64,000 nucleotides of DNA from Domibacillus sp. PGB-M46 (GTDB lineage: Bacteria; Bacillota; Bacilli; Bacillales; Domibacillaceae): the NCBI RefSeq assembly GCF_022668875.1, contig NZ_JAKGCR010000011.1:1-64000 (forward strand), given 5' to 3'. Position numbers and translations under genes: made by a program. Of the stretch, positions 26,854 to 36,799 are shown in pieces (position 1 is the first letter of the stretch; the number at the start of each line of letters is the position of its first letter). Below the pieces are notes generated by a model. It was not told the DNA's origin and did not search any database. It saw only the letters and a program-made list of their open reading frames with translations.

Positions 26854-27127
26854 ATGCAGGTGGCGCTTCCAGGTACATTTGAAGAAGCAAAGCCGGCTCA
26901 AAACCATCAGCAGCCCTTTTTTTGCTGCCCAGCAGCATATACAGCATAAAGCCGTCAAAGAAATGAAGTGGAAAGGGACGGTGGCAGCTGGGGATCATCA
27001 AAGCAACAAAACAGGAGGGCAGGTTGGCGAAGAGCCGCACAAAACAAACAGAAAAAGAAAAAAGAAATCCGCAGAAGATGGATGTGCCCATCCTTATAAA
27101 GAGAAGCAGATCAACATTAGCGGATAA
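26854..27127 (+). pseudogene. frameshifted small gene between sigD and swrB
   Basis: The stretch from sigD to swrB holds one broken reading frame. From ATG 26854 the frame reads MQVALPGTFEEAKPAQNHQQ and stops at 26949. After a run of seven T (26917-26923) the other frame continues to 27127, with a charged Lys/Arg-rich segment and the ending CAHPYKEKQINISG. Removing one T joins them into a protein of about 90 residues. From memory, small proteins next to sigD in related bacilli begin with a MQVALPRT-like motif and end with HPYKG...IDISG, which fits the joined product. The break may be a real mutation, polymerase slippage on the T-run, or a sequencing error. Function is unknown. Confidence 0.5.
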
Positions 27128-27136
27128 GAGGGACGT

Positions 27137-27613
27137 ATGACAATATTTTTAATCACCATTTCTTTTTTAGTTCATGCGATGAGCTTATTTGCCCTGATTA
27201 TCCTTTTCCAGCGGCAGAACAAAATCAGCGACTCGGAGAAAAAAGCAAAGCAGGCCGCAAAGGATATGGAAGAAATGATGACGGCCTTCCTTATAGAAAT
27301 AAAAGAAGAAAATGAGCAGCTTATTTCGAAATTGGGAAGTATTCCTCCGGCAAAAAAACCAAATGCTAAAGACCCGGAGCCCGGAGAAAAGCCACTGCCT
27401 CCGCTCACGCCTCGAAAAGCTGCGGCAAAAGCCTATACGGGGATGAAAACAGTCCAAGTAGAAAGGAATACAGAAAAGGAAGTGCCGCAGTCGAAAAAAA
27501 TAGCGGATATGAAAGAGCAGGGAATGACAGAGGAAGAAATCGCAAAAACGCTTCATATTGGGATAACGGAAGTGCAGCTTGCACTTAAATTTAACAAAAC
27601 TGAAGGAAAGTAG
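27137..27613 (+). CDS. swrB: SwrB-like swarming motility protein
   Basis: Single-pass membrane protein resembling SwrB (YlxL), which in B. subtilis promotes FliP activation and flagellar export gate maturation. A membrane helix occupies about residues 3-23. A coiled coil (about 28-70) and a Pro/Lys-rich linker follow, and the C-terminal segment looks like a small helix-turn-helix (MKEQGMTEEEIAKTLHIGIT). The length is 158 residues. The assignment relies on architecture and location after sigD; overall conservation is low in this family. Confidence 0.8.
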   Translation: MTIFLITISFLVHAMSLFALIILFQRQNKISDSEKKAKQAAKDMEEMMTAFLIEIKEENEQLISKLGSIPPAKKPNAKDPEPGEKPLPPLTPRKAAAKAYTGMKTVQVERNTEKEVPQSKKIADMKEQGMTEEEIAKTLHIGITEVQLALKFNKTEGK

Positions 27614-27642
27614 TTGCAGCCCCATATCGAATGTGTTATAGT
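27614..27642 (+). promoter_or_regulatory. sigma-A promoter of rpsB
   Basis: TTGCAG (27614-27619) and TATAGT (27637-27642) are 17 bases apart, and TG at 27634-27635 forms an extended -10. It begins right at the swrB stop and would start transcription near 27650, leaving a leader of about 110 bases before rpsB. Several short inverted repeats occur in that leader, but I cannot assign it to a known ribosomal-protein leader. Confidence 0.7.
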
Positions 27643-27758
27643 AACTAACGGTGTTAATACACACGTCTTTTGATTCATCAGCCGGTGCCGTCCCAGACGG
27701 AAGCTGTGTGAGTGTGAGAAAGACGGAGGAAATCAAACCAAACAGGAGGAAACAAAAC

Positions 27759-28511
27759 ATGTCAGTAATTTCTATGAAGCAATTGCTTGAAGCAGGCGTT
27801 CACTTCGGTCACCAAACTCGCCGTTGGAACCCAAAAATGAAAAAGTACATTTTCCAAGAGCGTAACGGGATCTACATCATTGATCTTCAAAAAACCGTTC
27901 GTAAAGTGGAAGAAGCGTACAAATTTGTAAGAGAAGTTGCCGGTGACGGCGGTAAAATCTTGTTTGTTGGTACAAAAAAACAAGCACAAGATTCTGTAAA
28001 AGAAGAAGCAGAACGTTCAGGTATGTACTATGTAAACCAACGCTGGTTGGGTGGTACACTTACTAACTTCTCAACAATCCAAAAGCGTGTACAACGTTTG
28101 AAAAACATTGAAAAAATGCAAGAAGACGGTACATTCGAAGTACTTCCAAAGAAAGAAGTTGTTCAGCTTAAAAAAGAGCATGAGCGTCTTGTTAAATTCC
28201 TTGGCGGTATTCGTGATATGAAAGGTCTTCCTGATGCCCTATTCATTATCGATCCACGCAAAGAGCGTATCGCTGTTGCGGAAGCACGTAAATTGAACAT
28301 TCCTATCGTAGGTATTGTTGATACAAACTGCGATCCGGATGAAATTGATTATGTAATCCCAGCGAACGATGACGCGATTCGTGCAGTTAAACTTCTAACA
28401 GGTAAAATGGCTGACGCTGTTCTTGAAGCGAAACAAGGCGAAGAAATCGCTGAAGAAGAAGTTCAAGAAGAAGTGCAAGAAGTGGAAACAGCAGAAGCAG
28501 CAGCTGAGTAA
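27759..28511 (+). CDS. rpsB: 30S ribosomal protein S2
   Basis: Small-subunit protein S2, needed for S1-type interactions and subunit stability. [20 protein letters not shown] at the start and [20 protein letters not shown] are family signatures. The start is ATG 27759, preceded by AGGAGGA; the open frame upstream lies in the leader. The 250-residue product ends in a Glu-rich tail. Codon use is biased toward highly expressed genes compared with the flagellar genes. Confidence 0.98.
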   Translation: MSVISMKQLLEAGVHFGHQTRRWNPKMKKYIFQERNGIYIIDLQKTVRKVEEAYKFVREVAGDGGKILFVGTKKQAQDSVKEEAERSGMYYVNQRWLGGTLTNFSTIQKRVQRLKNIEKMQEDGTFEVLPKKEVVQLKKEHERLVKFLGGIRDMKGLPDALFIIDPRKERIAVAEARKLNIPIVGIVDTNCDPDEIDYVIPANDDAIRAVKLLTGKMADAVLEAKQGEEIAEEEVQEEVQEVETAEAAAE

Positions 28512-28521
28512 TGAAACAGAT

Positions 28522-28558
28522 AAAGGTGATAAGAGGGATACCCTTATCACCTTTTTTT
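28522..28558 (+). terminator. terminator/attenuator between rpsB and tsf
   Basis: A 12-bp stem (AAAGGTGATAAG at 28522-28533, CTTATCACCTTT at 28543-28554) is followed by further T residues. It lies 10 bases after the rpsB stop and upstream of tsf. As no promoter is evident before tsf, partial read-through is likely and would set the S2 to EF-Ts ratio. Confidence 0.8.
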
Positions 28559-28615
28559 AAAGAATGAAACAATAAAACCGCATAGCGGTTCTACATATTT
28601 AAAGGAGGAACCAAA

Positions 28616-29497
28616 ATGGCTATTACTGCACAAATGGTAAAAGAACTTCGTGAAAAAACAGGCGCAGGAATGATGGACTGCAAAAAAGCACTTGTTGAAA
28701 CAAACGGTGATTTAGATCAAGCAATCGATTTCCTTCGTGAAAAAGGAATTGCAAAAGCAGCGAAAAAATCAGACCGTATTGCAGCGGAAGGTACAACATT
28801 TATTACAAGTGAAGGCGACACAGCTATTCTCTTGGAAGTAAATGCAGAAACAGATTTCGTTGCGAAAAACGAAAACTTCCAAGTGCTTGTAAAAGAAATC
28901 GCAGCTCACCTATTAGCGAACAAGCCAGCTTCTGTTGAAGAAGCTCTTGCACAAACAATGGAAAACGGTAAAACAGTTGACACGTATATCAGCGAAGCCA
29001 TTTCGAAAATCGGTGAAAAAATTACACTTCGCCGTTTTGAAATTCGTACAAAAGGCGAAAACGCTGCATTTGGTGAGTACCTGCACATGGGCGGCCGTAT
29101 CGGCGTATTAGCTATTGTTGAAGGCACTACAGATGCTTCAGCAGCCAAAGATGTAGCGATGCATGCAGCTGCATTAAATCCAAAATATGTTTCACGCGAT
29201 CAAGTTTCTGAAGAAGAAGTAGATCGTGAGCGTAAAGTATTAACAGAACAAGCGCTTAACGAAGGTAAACCAGAAAACATTGTTGCAAAAATGGTTGAAG
29301 GCCGTCTTGGCAAATTCTTTGAAGAAATCTGCATTTTGGATCAAAGCTTTGTTAAAGATCCAGATCAAAAAGTACGCCAGTTCCTTGAATCTAAAGGAGC
29401 AACTTTAACTGAGTTCGTTCGTTACGAAGTGGGCGAAGGCTTAGAAAAGCGTCAAGATAACTTTGCAGAAGAAGTTATGAGCCAAGTTAAAAAATAA
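28616..29497 (+). CDS. tsf: translation elongation factor Ts
   Basis: Nucleotide exchange factor that regenerates EF-Tu-GTP. The N-terminal UBA-like domain carries [19 protein letters not shown], and the core signature [14 protein letters not shown] is at about residues 75-90. The length is 293 residues. AAAGGAGGA precedes the ATG. A small AACCGC/GCGGTT hairpin lies 25 bases upstream. It follows rpsB, the universal pairing. Confidence 0.98.
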   Translation: MAITAQMVKELREKTGAGMMDCKKALVETNGDLDQAIDFLREKGIAKAAKKSDRIAAEGTTFITSEGDTAILLEVNAETDFVAKNENFQVLVKEIAAHLLANKPASVEEALAQTMENGKTVDTYISEAISKIGEKITLRRFEIRTKGENAAFGEYLHMGGRIGVLAIVEGTTDASAAKDVAMHAAALNPKYVSRDQVSEEEVDRERKVLTEQALNEGKPENIVAKMVEGRLGKFFEEICILDQSFVKDPDQKVRQFLESKGATLTEFVRYEVGEGLEKRQDNFAEEVMSQVKK

Positions 29498-29588
29498 TGA
29501 TTCCGCATCCGCCGGTCGGAAAGGAATAAATGGAATCCCTTGCCGCTCTTGGTGAGGGATTTCATGTACATTACAGATGGAGGTCTAC

Positions 29589-30311
29589 ATGAGCCAGCCA
29601 AAGTATAAACGTGTTGTATTAAAATTAAGTGGTGAAGCATTAGCAGGTGAAGCAGGATTTGGTATTAACCCTGCCGTTATTCAGTCTGTTGCAGAACAGG
29701 TAAAAGAAGTAAGCGAACTGAACGTAGAAGTGGCAGTTGTGGTAGGCGGCGGCAACATTTGGCGTGGAAAGATCGGCAGCGAAATGGGTATGGATCGCGC
29801 AACAGCGGATTATATGGGGATGCTTGCAACCGTGATGAATTCAATGGCGCTGCAGGACAGCCTGGAACAGCTCGGAATTGAAACACGCGTACAGACATCC
29901 ATTGAAATGCGCCAGATTGCTGAGCCGTACATTCGACGTCGTGCGATTCGTCATTTGGAAAAAGGTCGTGTTGTTATTTTTGCTGCGGGTACTGGAAATC
30001 CTTACTTCTCAACCGATACAACTGCTGCACTACGTGCTGCTGAAATTGAAGCGGAAGTCATTTTAATGGCGAAAAACAACGTGGATGGTGTGTATAGCGC
30101 CGATCCAAAAGTAGACAAAGATGCGGTTAAATACTCAGAGTTGTCTTACCTGGATGTGATTAAGGAAGGACTTGCTGTTATGGATTCCACTGCTTCTTCC
30201 CTATGCATGGACAATGATATTCCGCTTGTTGTTTTCTCGGTTACGGAAAAAGGAAACATCAAACGCGTTGTACTTGGTGATAATATCGGAACAATCGTGA
30301 GGGGGAAATAA
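29589..30311 (+). CDS. pyrH: UMP kinase
   Basis: Hexameric UMP kinase of the amino-acid kinase fold, converting UMP to UDP for RNA and cell-wall precursors. Motifs include [27 protein letters not shown] and the C-terminal [12 protein letters not shown] use ATG 29589, which follows GGAGG at 29579-29583; an ATG at 29577 overlaps that site. The length is 240 residues. A hairpin (GAATCCCT/AGGGATTT) in the 90-base gap after tsf has no T-run. Confidence 0.97.
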   Translation: MSQPKYKRVVLKLSGEALAGEAGFGINPAVIQSVAEQVKEVSELNVEVAVVVGGGNIWRGKIGSEMGMDRATADYMGMLATVMNSMALQDSLEQLGIETRVQTSIEMRQIAEPYIRRRAIRHLEKGRVVIFAAGTGNPYFSTDTTAALRAAEIEAEVILMAKNNVDGVYSADPKVDKDAVKYSELSYLDVIKEGLAVMDSTASSLCMDNDIPLVVFSVTEKGNIKRVVLGDNIGTIVRGK

Positions 30312-30313
30312 AC

Positions 30314-30871
30314 GTGTCTCAAGAAGTAATGAATCAATCAAAAGAAAGAATGGATAAAGCGATCTCTGCATTTAATCGCGAGCTTGCTTCCATTCGTGCT
30401 GGACGCGCAAGCGCGAACGTGCTTGACCGTATTACAATTGATTATTATGGCGCGCCAACACCGATTAACCAGCTTGCTTCTATTAACATTCCAGAAGCCC
30501 GCCTGTTAGTCATTACACCCTATGATAAATCATCTATGGGCGATATTGAAAAAGCAATTTTAAAGTCAGACCTTGGTTTGACACCATCGAATGATGGTTC
30601 TGTGATTCGATTGAATTTTCCTGCCCTAACAGAAGAGCGCCGCAAAGAATTGGCCAAACTGGTTAAAAAAGAAGCGGAAGAGGCAAAAGTAGCGATTCGC
30701 AATATTCGTCGTGACACGAATGATGATTTGAAAAAGGGCGAAAAAAATGGTGATCTGACTGAGGATGACCTTCGCGGCTACACGGAAGATGTTCAAAAAC
30801 AAACGGACAATTATATCCGCAAAGTGGATGAAATTGCCAAGGAAAAAGAACAAGAGATCATGGAAGTGTAA
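30314..30871 (+). CDS. frr: ribosome recycling factor
   Basis: Splits post-termination ribosomes together with EF-G. The 185-residue protein shows the hinge region ([18 protein letters not shown]) and the long C-terminal helix with [20 protein letters not shown]. It starts 2 bases after the pyrH stop and shares its operon. The start codon is GTG (GTGTCTCAAGAA) preceded by GAGGGGG. Confidence 0.97.
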   Translation: MSQEVMNQSKERMDKAISAFNRELASIRAGRASANVLDRITIDYYGAPTPINQLASINIPEARLLVITPYDKSSMGDIEKAILKSDLGLTPSNDGSVIRLNFPALTEERRKELAKLVKKEAEEAKVAIRNIRRDTNDDLKKGEKNGDLTEDDLRGYTEDVQKQTDNYIRKVDEIAKEKEQEIMEV

Positions 30872-30876
30872 AGAAA

Positions 30877-30910
30877 AAACCCTCTTGCTGGCAGGAGGGT
30901 TTCTTTTTTT
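30877..30910 (+). terminator. terminator after frr
   Basis: AAACCCTC (30877-30884) pairs with GAGGGTTT (30895-30902), extended inward by three more pairs around a CTGG loop, and is followed by CTTTTTTT. It closes the rpsB-tsf-pyrH-frr group. Confidence 0.85.
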
Positions 30911-30927
30911 GGATTTTATCGCTCCAA

Positions 30928-30957
30928 TTACTACGAAAACAGCATCTATGGTAAAAT
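30928..30957 (+). promoter_or_regulatory. possible sigma-A promoter of uppS
   Basis: TTACTA (30928-30933) and TAAAAT (30952-30957) are 18 bases apart, in the short gap between the frr terminator and uppS. The -35 element is weak, but some promoter is expected here because a strong terminator lies just upstream. Confidence 0.4.
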
Positions 30958-30988
30958 AGGTTGGAAGAAGCGATATGGGGGATTTTGT

Positions 30989-31750
30989 ATGGCACATAAA
31001 CAGTGGTTTTGGCAATCAAAAAACGCAGGAGAGCCTGTGATTTCCGAAGAAGGGATTCCTGCGCATATTGCCATTATTATGGATGGGAACGGCCGCTGGG
31101 CAAAAAAAAGAGCCCTGCCCCGTATTGCCGGTCATAATGAGGGAATGAAAACGGTTCGGGAAATCACAAGGGCTGCAAATAAGCTTGGTGTTAAAGTGCT
31201 GACGCTTTATGCGTTCTCGACAGAAAACTGGAAGCGGCCTAAGCTTGAAGTTGATTTTTTAATGAAGCTTCCACAGGAGTTTCTCTCTACATTTTTGCCT
31301 GAACTAATGGAAGAAAACGTACGTGTAGAAATGATAGGTGATATCGAGCAGCTTCCTGCACACACAAGAAATGCTGTGCAAAATGCAATAAACCAAACAG
31401 CCGAAAACAATGGACTTATTCTTAATTTTGCATTGAATTATGGCAGTCGAACAGAGCTTGTTCAAGCTATGCGTTCTATGATAACAGATGTTCAGTCGGG
31501 AACATTATCGGAGCAGGATATAACAGATGCTACAGTTTCCCGCTATTTAATGACCAGCCATTTGCCAGAGCCCGACCTCCTCATTCGAACAAGCGGAGAG
31601 CATCGACTAAGCAACTTTATGTTATGGCAGCTGGCTTATACGGAATTTTTCTTTACGGACGTTTTATGGCCTGATTTTTCAGAAAAACATCTACTTGAGG
31701 CAGTAGCTTCATATCAAAGGAGATCAAGGCGGTTTGGCGGGTTGTCGTAA
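30989..31750 (+). CDS. uppS: undecaprenyl diphosphate synthase (isoprenyl transferase)
   Basis: Makes the C55 lipid carrier used for peptidoglycan and teichoic acid synthesis. The catalytic Asp is residue 32 in IAIIMDGNGRWAKKR. Later motifs are LYAFSTENWKRP and RTSGEHRLSNFMLWQLAY. The length is 253 residues. The gene starts an envelope group (uppS, cdsA, dxr, rseP). Confidence 0.97.
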   Translation: MAHKQWFWQSKNAGEPVISEEGIPAHIAIIMDGNGRWAKKRALPRIAGHNEGMKTVREITRAANKLGVKVLTLYAFSTENWKRPKLEVDFLMKLPQEFLSTFLPELMEENVRVEMIGDIEQLPAHTRNAVQNAINQTAENNGLILNFALNYGSRTELVQAMRSMITDVQSGTLSEQDITDATVSRYLMTSHLPEPDLLIRTSGEHRLSNFMLWQLAYTEFFFTDVLWPDFSEKHLLEAVASYQRRSRRFGGLS

Positions 31751-31774
31751 TGGAATGATGGGGGATTAACAATC

Positions 31775-32566
31775 ATGAAACAACGAATGATAACAGGAAT
31801 AATAGCGGCAGCAGCATTTTTGCCAATCGTACTGGTTGGGGGGCTGCCCTTTCTTATTCTTGTTTATGTAATGAGTGCGGCGGCTGTAATAGAAGCATTA
31901 AAAATGAAACAGATTTCGATTTTCTCCGTACCGGGCCTGTTGTCGATTTTGCTCGTCTTTATTATGCTGATTCCGCAGAGCGGCAGGGCGGACTGGCAAT
32001 TCCTTGGCATGGAGAAGTTTGAATATCTTGGCTTATTCGTTTTGCTGTTTCTTGTTGTAACGGTCATGACGAAAAACCAATTTACGTTTGAGGATGCTGC
32101 TTATTGTATATTGCTGACACTTTATATCGGCTTTGGTTTCTATTATTTTATCGAAACGAGAGAAGCCGGCGGCGTTTTGTATGTCTTTTTTGCCCTGTTT
32201 ATTACGTGGGCATCTGACTCGGGCGCATATTTTATTGGCCGCTCATTTGGAAAACGCAAGCTTTGGCCGGATATCAGCCCGAATAAAACAGTGGCCGGCT
32301 TTTACGGGGGAATTGGCTCTGCCGTAGTCGTTGCGGCAGTTTTTCTACTGTTTCTTGATTTCCAGGCACCGGCTCTGTGGGTACTCGTATCGGCAGCGAT
32401 TCTGTCTGTAGCAGGCCAGGTGGGCGATTTGGCAGAATCCGCCCTGAAGCGGCATTACGATGTAAAAGATTCAGGTAATCTGCTGCCAGGCCATGGTGGG
32501 ATTTTAGACCGCACAGACAGCTGGCTGTTCGTGTTTCCGCTATTGCACATGCTTCAACTATTGTAG
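31775..32566 (+). CDS. cdsA: phosphatidate cytidylyltransferase
   Basis: Integral membrane enzyme making CDP-diacylglycerol from phosphatidic acid and CTP, the branch point of phospholipid synthesis. Several hydrophobic helices are visible. The C-terminal signature [20 protein letters not shown], followed by [17 protein letters not shown], matches the family; the usual DRFDS is DRTDS here. The length is 263 residues. Confidence 0.95.
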   Translation: MKQRMITGIIAAAAFLPIVLVGGLPFLILVYVMSAAAVIEALKMKQISIFSVPGLLSILLVFIMLIPQSGRADWQFLGMEKFEYLGLFVLLFLVVTVMTKNQFTFEDAAYCILLTLYIGFGFYYFIETREAGGVLYVFFALFITWASDSGAYFIGRSFGKRKLWPDISPNKTVAGFYGGIGSAVVVAAVFLLFLDFQAPALWVLVSAAILSVAGQVGDLAESALKRHYDVKDSGNLLPGHGGILDRTDSWLFVFPLLHMLQLL

Positions 32567-32579
32567 GGAGATGAATGTA

Positions 32580-33725
32580 GTGAAAACAATAAGTTTATTA
32601 GGGGCAACCGGGTCCATTGGTGTGCAGACTCTTGATATTATACGAAAGCATCCAGATTCTTTCCGGCTGGCGGCTTTTTCCGCAGGGAAAAACGAGGAAG
32701 CTGCCGAGAACATTATTCGAGAATTTGAGCCAGCGCTCGTCTCTGTTATTGAAAAAAATACAGCGGAACGCCTGCAGGCGAAGTTTCCATCCGTACGCGT
32801 ACTGTATGGAAAGGAAGGGCTTGAAGCAGCGGCAGTGATTCCGGAAGCAGACACACTTGTAAACGCGGTGATTGGCAGTGTCGGCCTTGAGCCGACGCTT
32901 AAAGCGATAAAGGCGAAAAAAAACATCGCCATTGCCAATAAAGAAACGCTTGTTACAGCTGGACATATTGTAACAGAGGCCGCAAAGCAGGCGGGCGTTC
33001 ATTTACTTCCAGTTGACAGTGAGCATTCAGCCATTTTTCAAAGCCTGCAGGGTGAACAGGAAAAAAATATCAGCCGGCTCATTTTAACAGCTTCAGGCGG
33101 AAGCTTCCGTGATAGAAAAAGGGAAGAGCTCGAAAAAGTAACCGTAGAAGAAACATTAAATCACCCAAACTGGTCTATGGGCGCGAAAATAACAGTCGAT
33201 TCTGCTACAATGATGAATAAGGGGCTTGAAGTAATTGAAGCGCACTGGCTGTTTGGCCTGCCTTATGAACAAATTGATGTTATTTTGCACCGTGAAAGCA
33301 TTATCCACTCGATGGTCGAGTTTCATGACCGGTCGGTGATGGCACAGCTTGGTTCACCCGATATGCGCGTGCCGATCCAGTATGCACTCACTTGGCCGGA
33401 CCGGCTGCCTCTTCCTGATACGGATCGGCTGAATTTAGCCGAGATTGGCCGTCTTCATTTTCAAGAGATGGATTTTGACCGATACCGTATGCTTTATCTC
33501 GCTTACACAGCGGGACGCACAGGCGGAACGATGCCTGCCGTGATGAATGCGGCAAATGAAGAAGCGGTAGCTGCTTTTCTCGATCGGAAAATATCATTTT
33601 TGCAAATTGATGAAATGGTGGAGCGGACAATGGAGGAACATACACCTGTTCAATCACCAGAACTTGGGGCAGTGCTGGAGGCAGATGCTGAAGCCAGGGC
33701 GGCAGTACGCTCACTTTTATCATAA
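32580..33725 (+). CDS. dxr: 1-deoxy-D-xylulose-5-phosphate reductoisomerase
   Basis: Second enzyme of the MEP pathway, producing MEP with NADPH; it supplies isoprenoid units used by UppS. The NADPH-binding start [20 protein letters not shown], the substrate-loop region [10 protein letters not shown] and the metal-binding [10 protein letters not shown] are present. I prefer GTG 32580, which follows GGGAG by 9 bases, over ATG 32571, which directly abuts it. The length is 381 residues. Confidence 0.95.
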   Translation: MKTISLLGATGSIGVQTLDIIRKHPDSFRLAAFSAGKNEEAAENIIREFEPALVSVIEKNTAERLQAKFPSVRVLYGKEGLEAAAVIPEADTLVNAVIGSVGLEPTLKAIKAKKNIAIANKETLVTAGHIVTEAAKQAGVHLLPVDSEHSAIFQSLQGEQEKNISRLILTASGGSFRDRKREELEKVTVEETLNHPNWSMGAKITVDSATMMNKGLEVIEAHWLFGLPYEQIDVILHRESIIHSMVEFHDRSVMAQLGSPDMRVPIQYALTWPDRLPLPDTDRLNLAEIGRLHFQEMDFDRYRMLYLAYTAGRTGGTMPAVMNAANEEAVAAFLDRKISFLQIDEMVERTMEEHTPVQSPELGAVLEADAEARAAVRSLLS

Positions 33726-33745
33726 AAAAAGGTGGTTAGAAACGT

Positions 33746-35005
33746 TTGAATACCGTTATAGCGTTTATCGTTATCTTTGGATCGCTTGTTTTTTTCCATG
33801 AATTAGGCCACTTTCTTTTTGCTAAGCGGGCCGGTATTCTATGCCGTGAATTTGCGATCGGATTCGGTCCAAAAATATTTGCGCATAAAAAAGGAGAAAC
33901 CGTTTATACGATCCGCCTGCTTCCGCTCGGAGGCTATGTACGCATGGCGGGTGAAGACCCAGAAACGACAGAACTGAAAGCCGGCCAGAGAATTGGCGTT
34001 CTTTTTAATGAAAAAGGCCAGGCGGTTAATTTAATTGTAAATGGCCGGGATCGCTTTAAAGATGCCCGCACGATTGAAGTTGAAAAAGCGGATCTTGAGC
34101 ATGGCTTAACGATCAGTGGATATGAAGAAGGCGAAGAAGAACTTCGCACTTATCCGGTACACCGTGAAGCTTTAATGACCGAAGACCAGTTAAGCACACA
34201 AATTGCGCCATATGACCGCCAGTTTAATTCAAAAACGCTTCCACAGCGTGCTATGGCTATTTTTGCGGGTCCTTTGTTTAACTTCATTCTCGCGTTCATT
34301 ATTTTCGTAGTACTGGCCATGATTCAGGGAATTCCAACGGACGAGCCAAAGCTTGGTGAAGTGATTAACAATGGGGCAGCAGTTGAAGCCGGCCTGAAAG
34401 AAGGAGACCGTGTAATCTCCATTAATGGAGAAAACATGGGATCGTGGAAAGAAATCGTTACGGTTATTCAGGACAACCCAGGAAAAGAGTTAACTTTTTC
34501 CATCGATCGTAATGGGGAACAATTAACGATACCTGTTACGCCGGATAAAGAAACGGCAGAAGGCGAAACATTCGGCCGTATCGGCGTGTATAGTCCTTTT
34601 GAGCACTCTGTACTTGGCTCGTTCACGTACGGGGCGAAAGAAGTGTACGTTTGGACGAAGATGATCATCAATATGCTTGGCACGATTGTAACGGGGCAGT
34701 TTTCGCTTGATATGCTGTCAGGGCCTGTTGGCATTTATGTTTCCACCGATACAGTCGCTCAGTCCGGCATTTTAAACCTGGCAAAATGGGCGGGTGTACT
34801 GAGCATCAATCTCGGGATTATGAATCTCCTGCCGCTTCCAGCTTTAGACGGCGGACGCCTGCTATTTTTCTTGTATGAAGCGATACGTGGAAAGCCGGTA
34901 GACCGCCGCATGGAGGGTATGGTGCATTTTGTCGGCTTTGCGCTGCTTATGCTTTTGATGATTGTAGTTACATGGAATGATATTGAAAGATTCTTTTTAC
35001 AGTAA
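33746..35005 (+). CDS. rseP: site-2 intramembrane metalloprotease RseP/RasP
   Basis: Zinc protease that cuts membrane proteins inside the bilayer; in B. subtilis RasP degrades anti-sigma factors such as RsiW and cleaves FtsL and signal peptides. The zinc motif HELGH lies at residues 18-22 and the second metal site is LLPLPALDGGRLLFF near residue 365. A PDZ domain occupies roughly residues 200-275. The start is TTG 33746 after AAAGGTGG. The length is 419 residues. Confidence 0.96.
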   Translation: MNTVIAFIVIFGSLVFFHELGHFLFAKRAGILCREFAIGFGPKIFAHKKGETVYTIRLLPLGGYVRMAGEDPETTELKAGQRIGVLFNEKGQAVNLIVNGRDRFKDARTIEVEKADLEHGLTISGYEEGEEELRTYPVHREALMTEDQLSTQIAPYDRQFNSKTLPQRAMAIFAGPLFNFILAFIIFVVLAMIQGIPTDEPKLGEVINNGAAVEAGLKEGDRVISINGENMGSWKEIVTVIQDNPGKELTFSIDRNGEQLTIPVTPDKETAEGETFGRIGVYSPFEHSVLGSFTYGAKEVYVWTKMIINMLGTIVTGQFSLDMLSGPVGIYVSTDTVAQSGILNLAKWAGVLSINLGIMNLLPLPALDGGRLLFFLYEAIRGKPVDRRMEGMVHFVGFALLMLLMIVVTWNDIERFFLQ

Positions 35006-35033
35006 ATTATTATTTTAGTCGAGGTGCGATTGA

Positions 35034-36740
<1,707 letters not shown>

Positions 36741-36744
36741 AAGA

Positions 36745-36779
36745 AAAAGGATGACCGGCTCGTGCCGCTCATCCTTTTC
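36745..36779 (+). terminator. hairpin terminator between proS and polC
   Basis: AAAAGGATGA and TCATCCTTTT form a 10-bp stem extended by four G-C pairs after a C-C mismatch, with a TCGT loop and a short T-run within the right arm. It ends about 20 bases before the polC start, so the polC ribosome binding site (AAGGGGGA) follows almost immediately. Confidence 0.7.
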
Positions 36780-36799
36780 TGTGTAAGGGGGAAATAAAA

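Noticed and set aside
26840-27091. A minus-strand open frame between sigD and swrB
   Set aside because: It is hydrophobic and Phe/Cys-rich, as expected for the reverse of a Lys/Glu-rich coding sequence. The + strand pieces with conserved-looking ends are a better explanation.
31577-31630. Unusual GEHR in the UppS motif
   Set aside because: His at this position occurs in other bacterial UPP synthases, so it is normal variation.
35006-35033. T-box riboswitch for proS
   Set aside because: The gap is only 28 bases and has no T-box motif or terminator.
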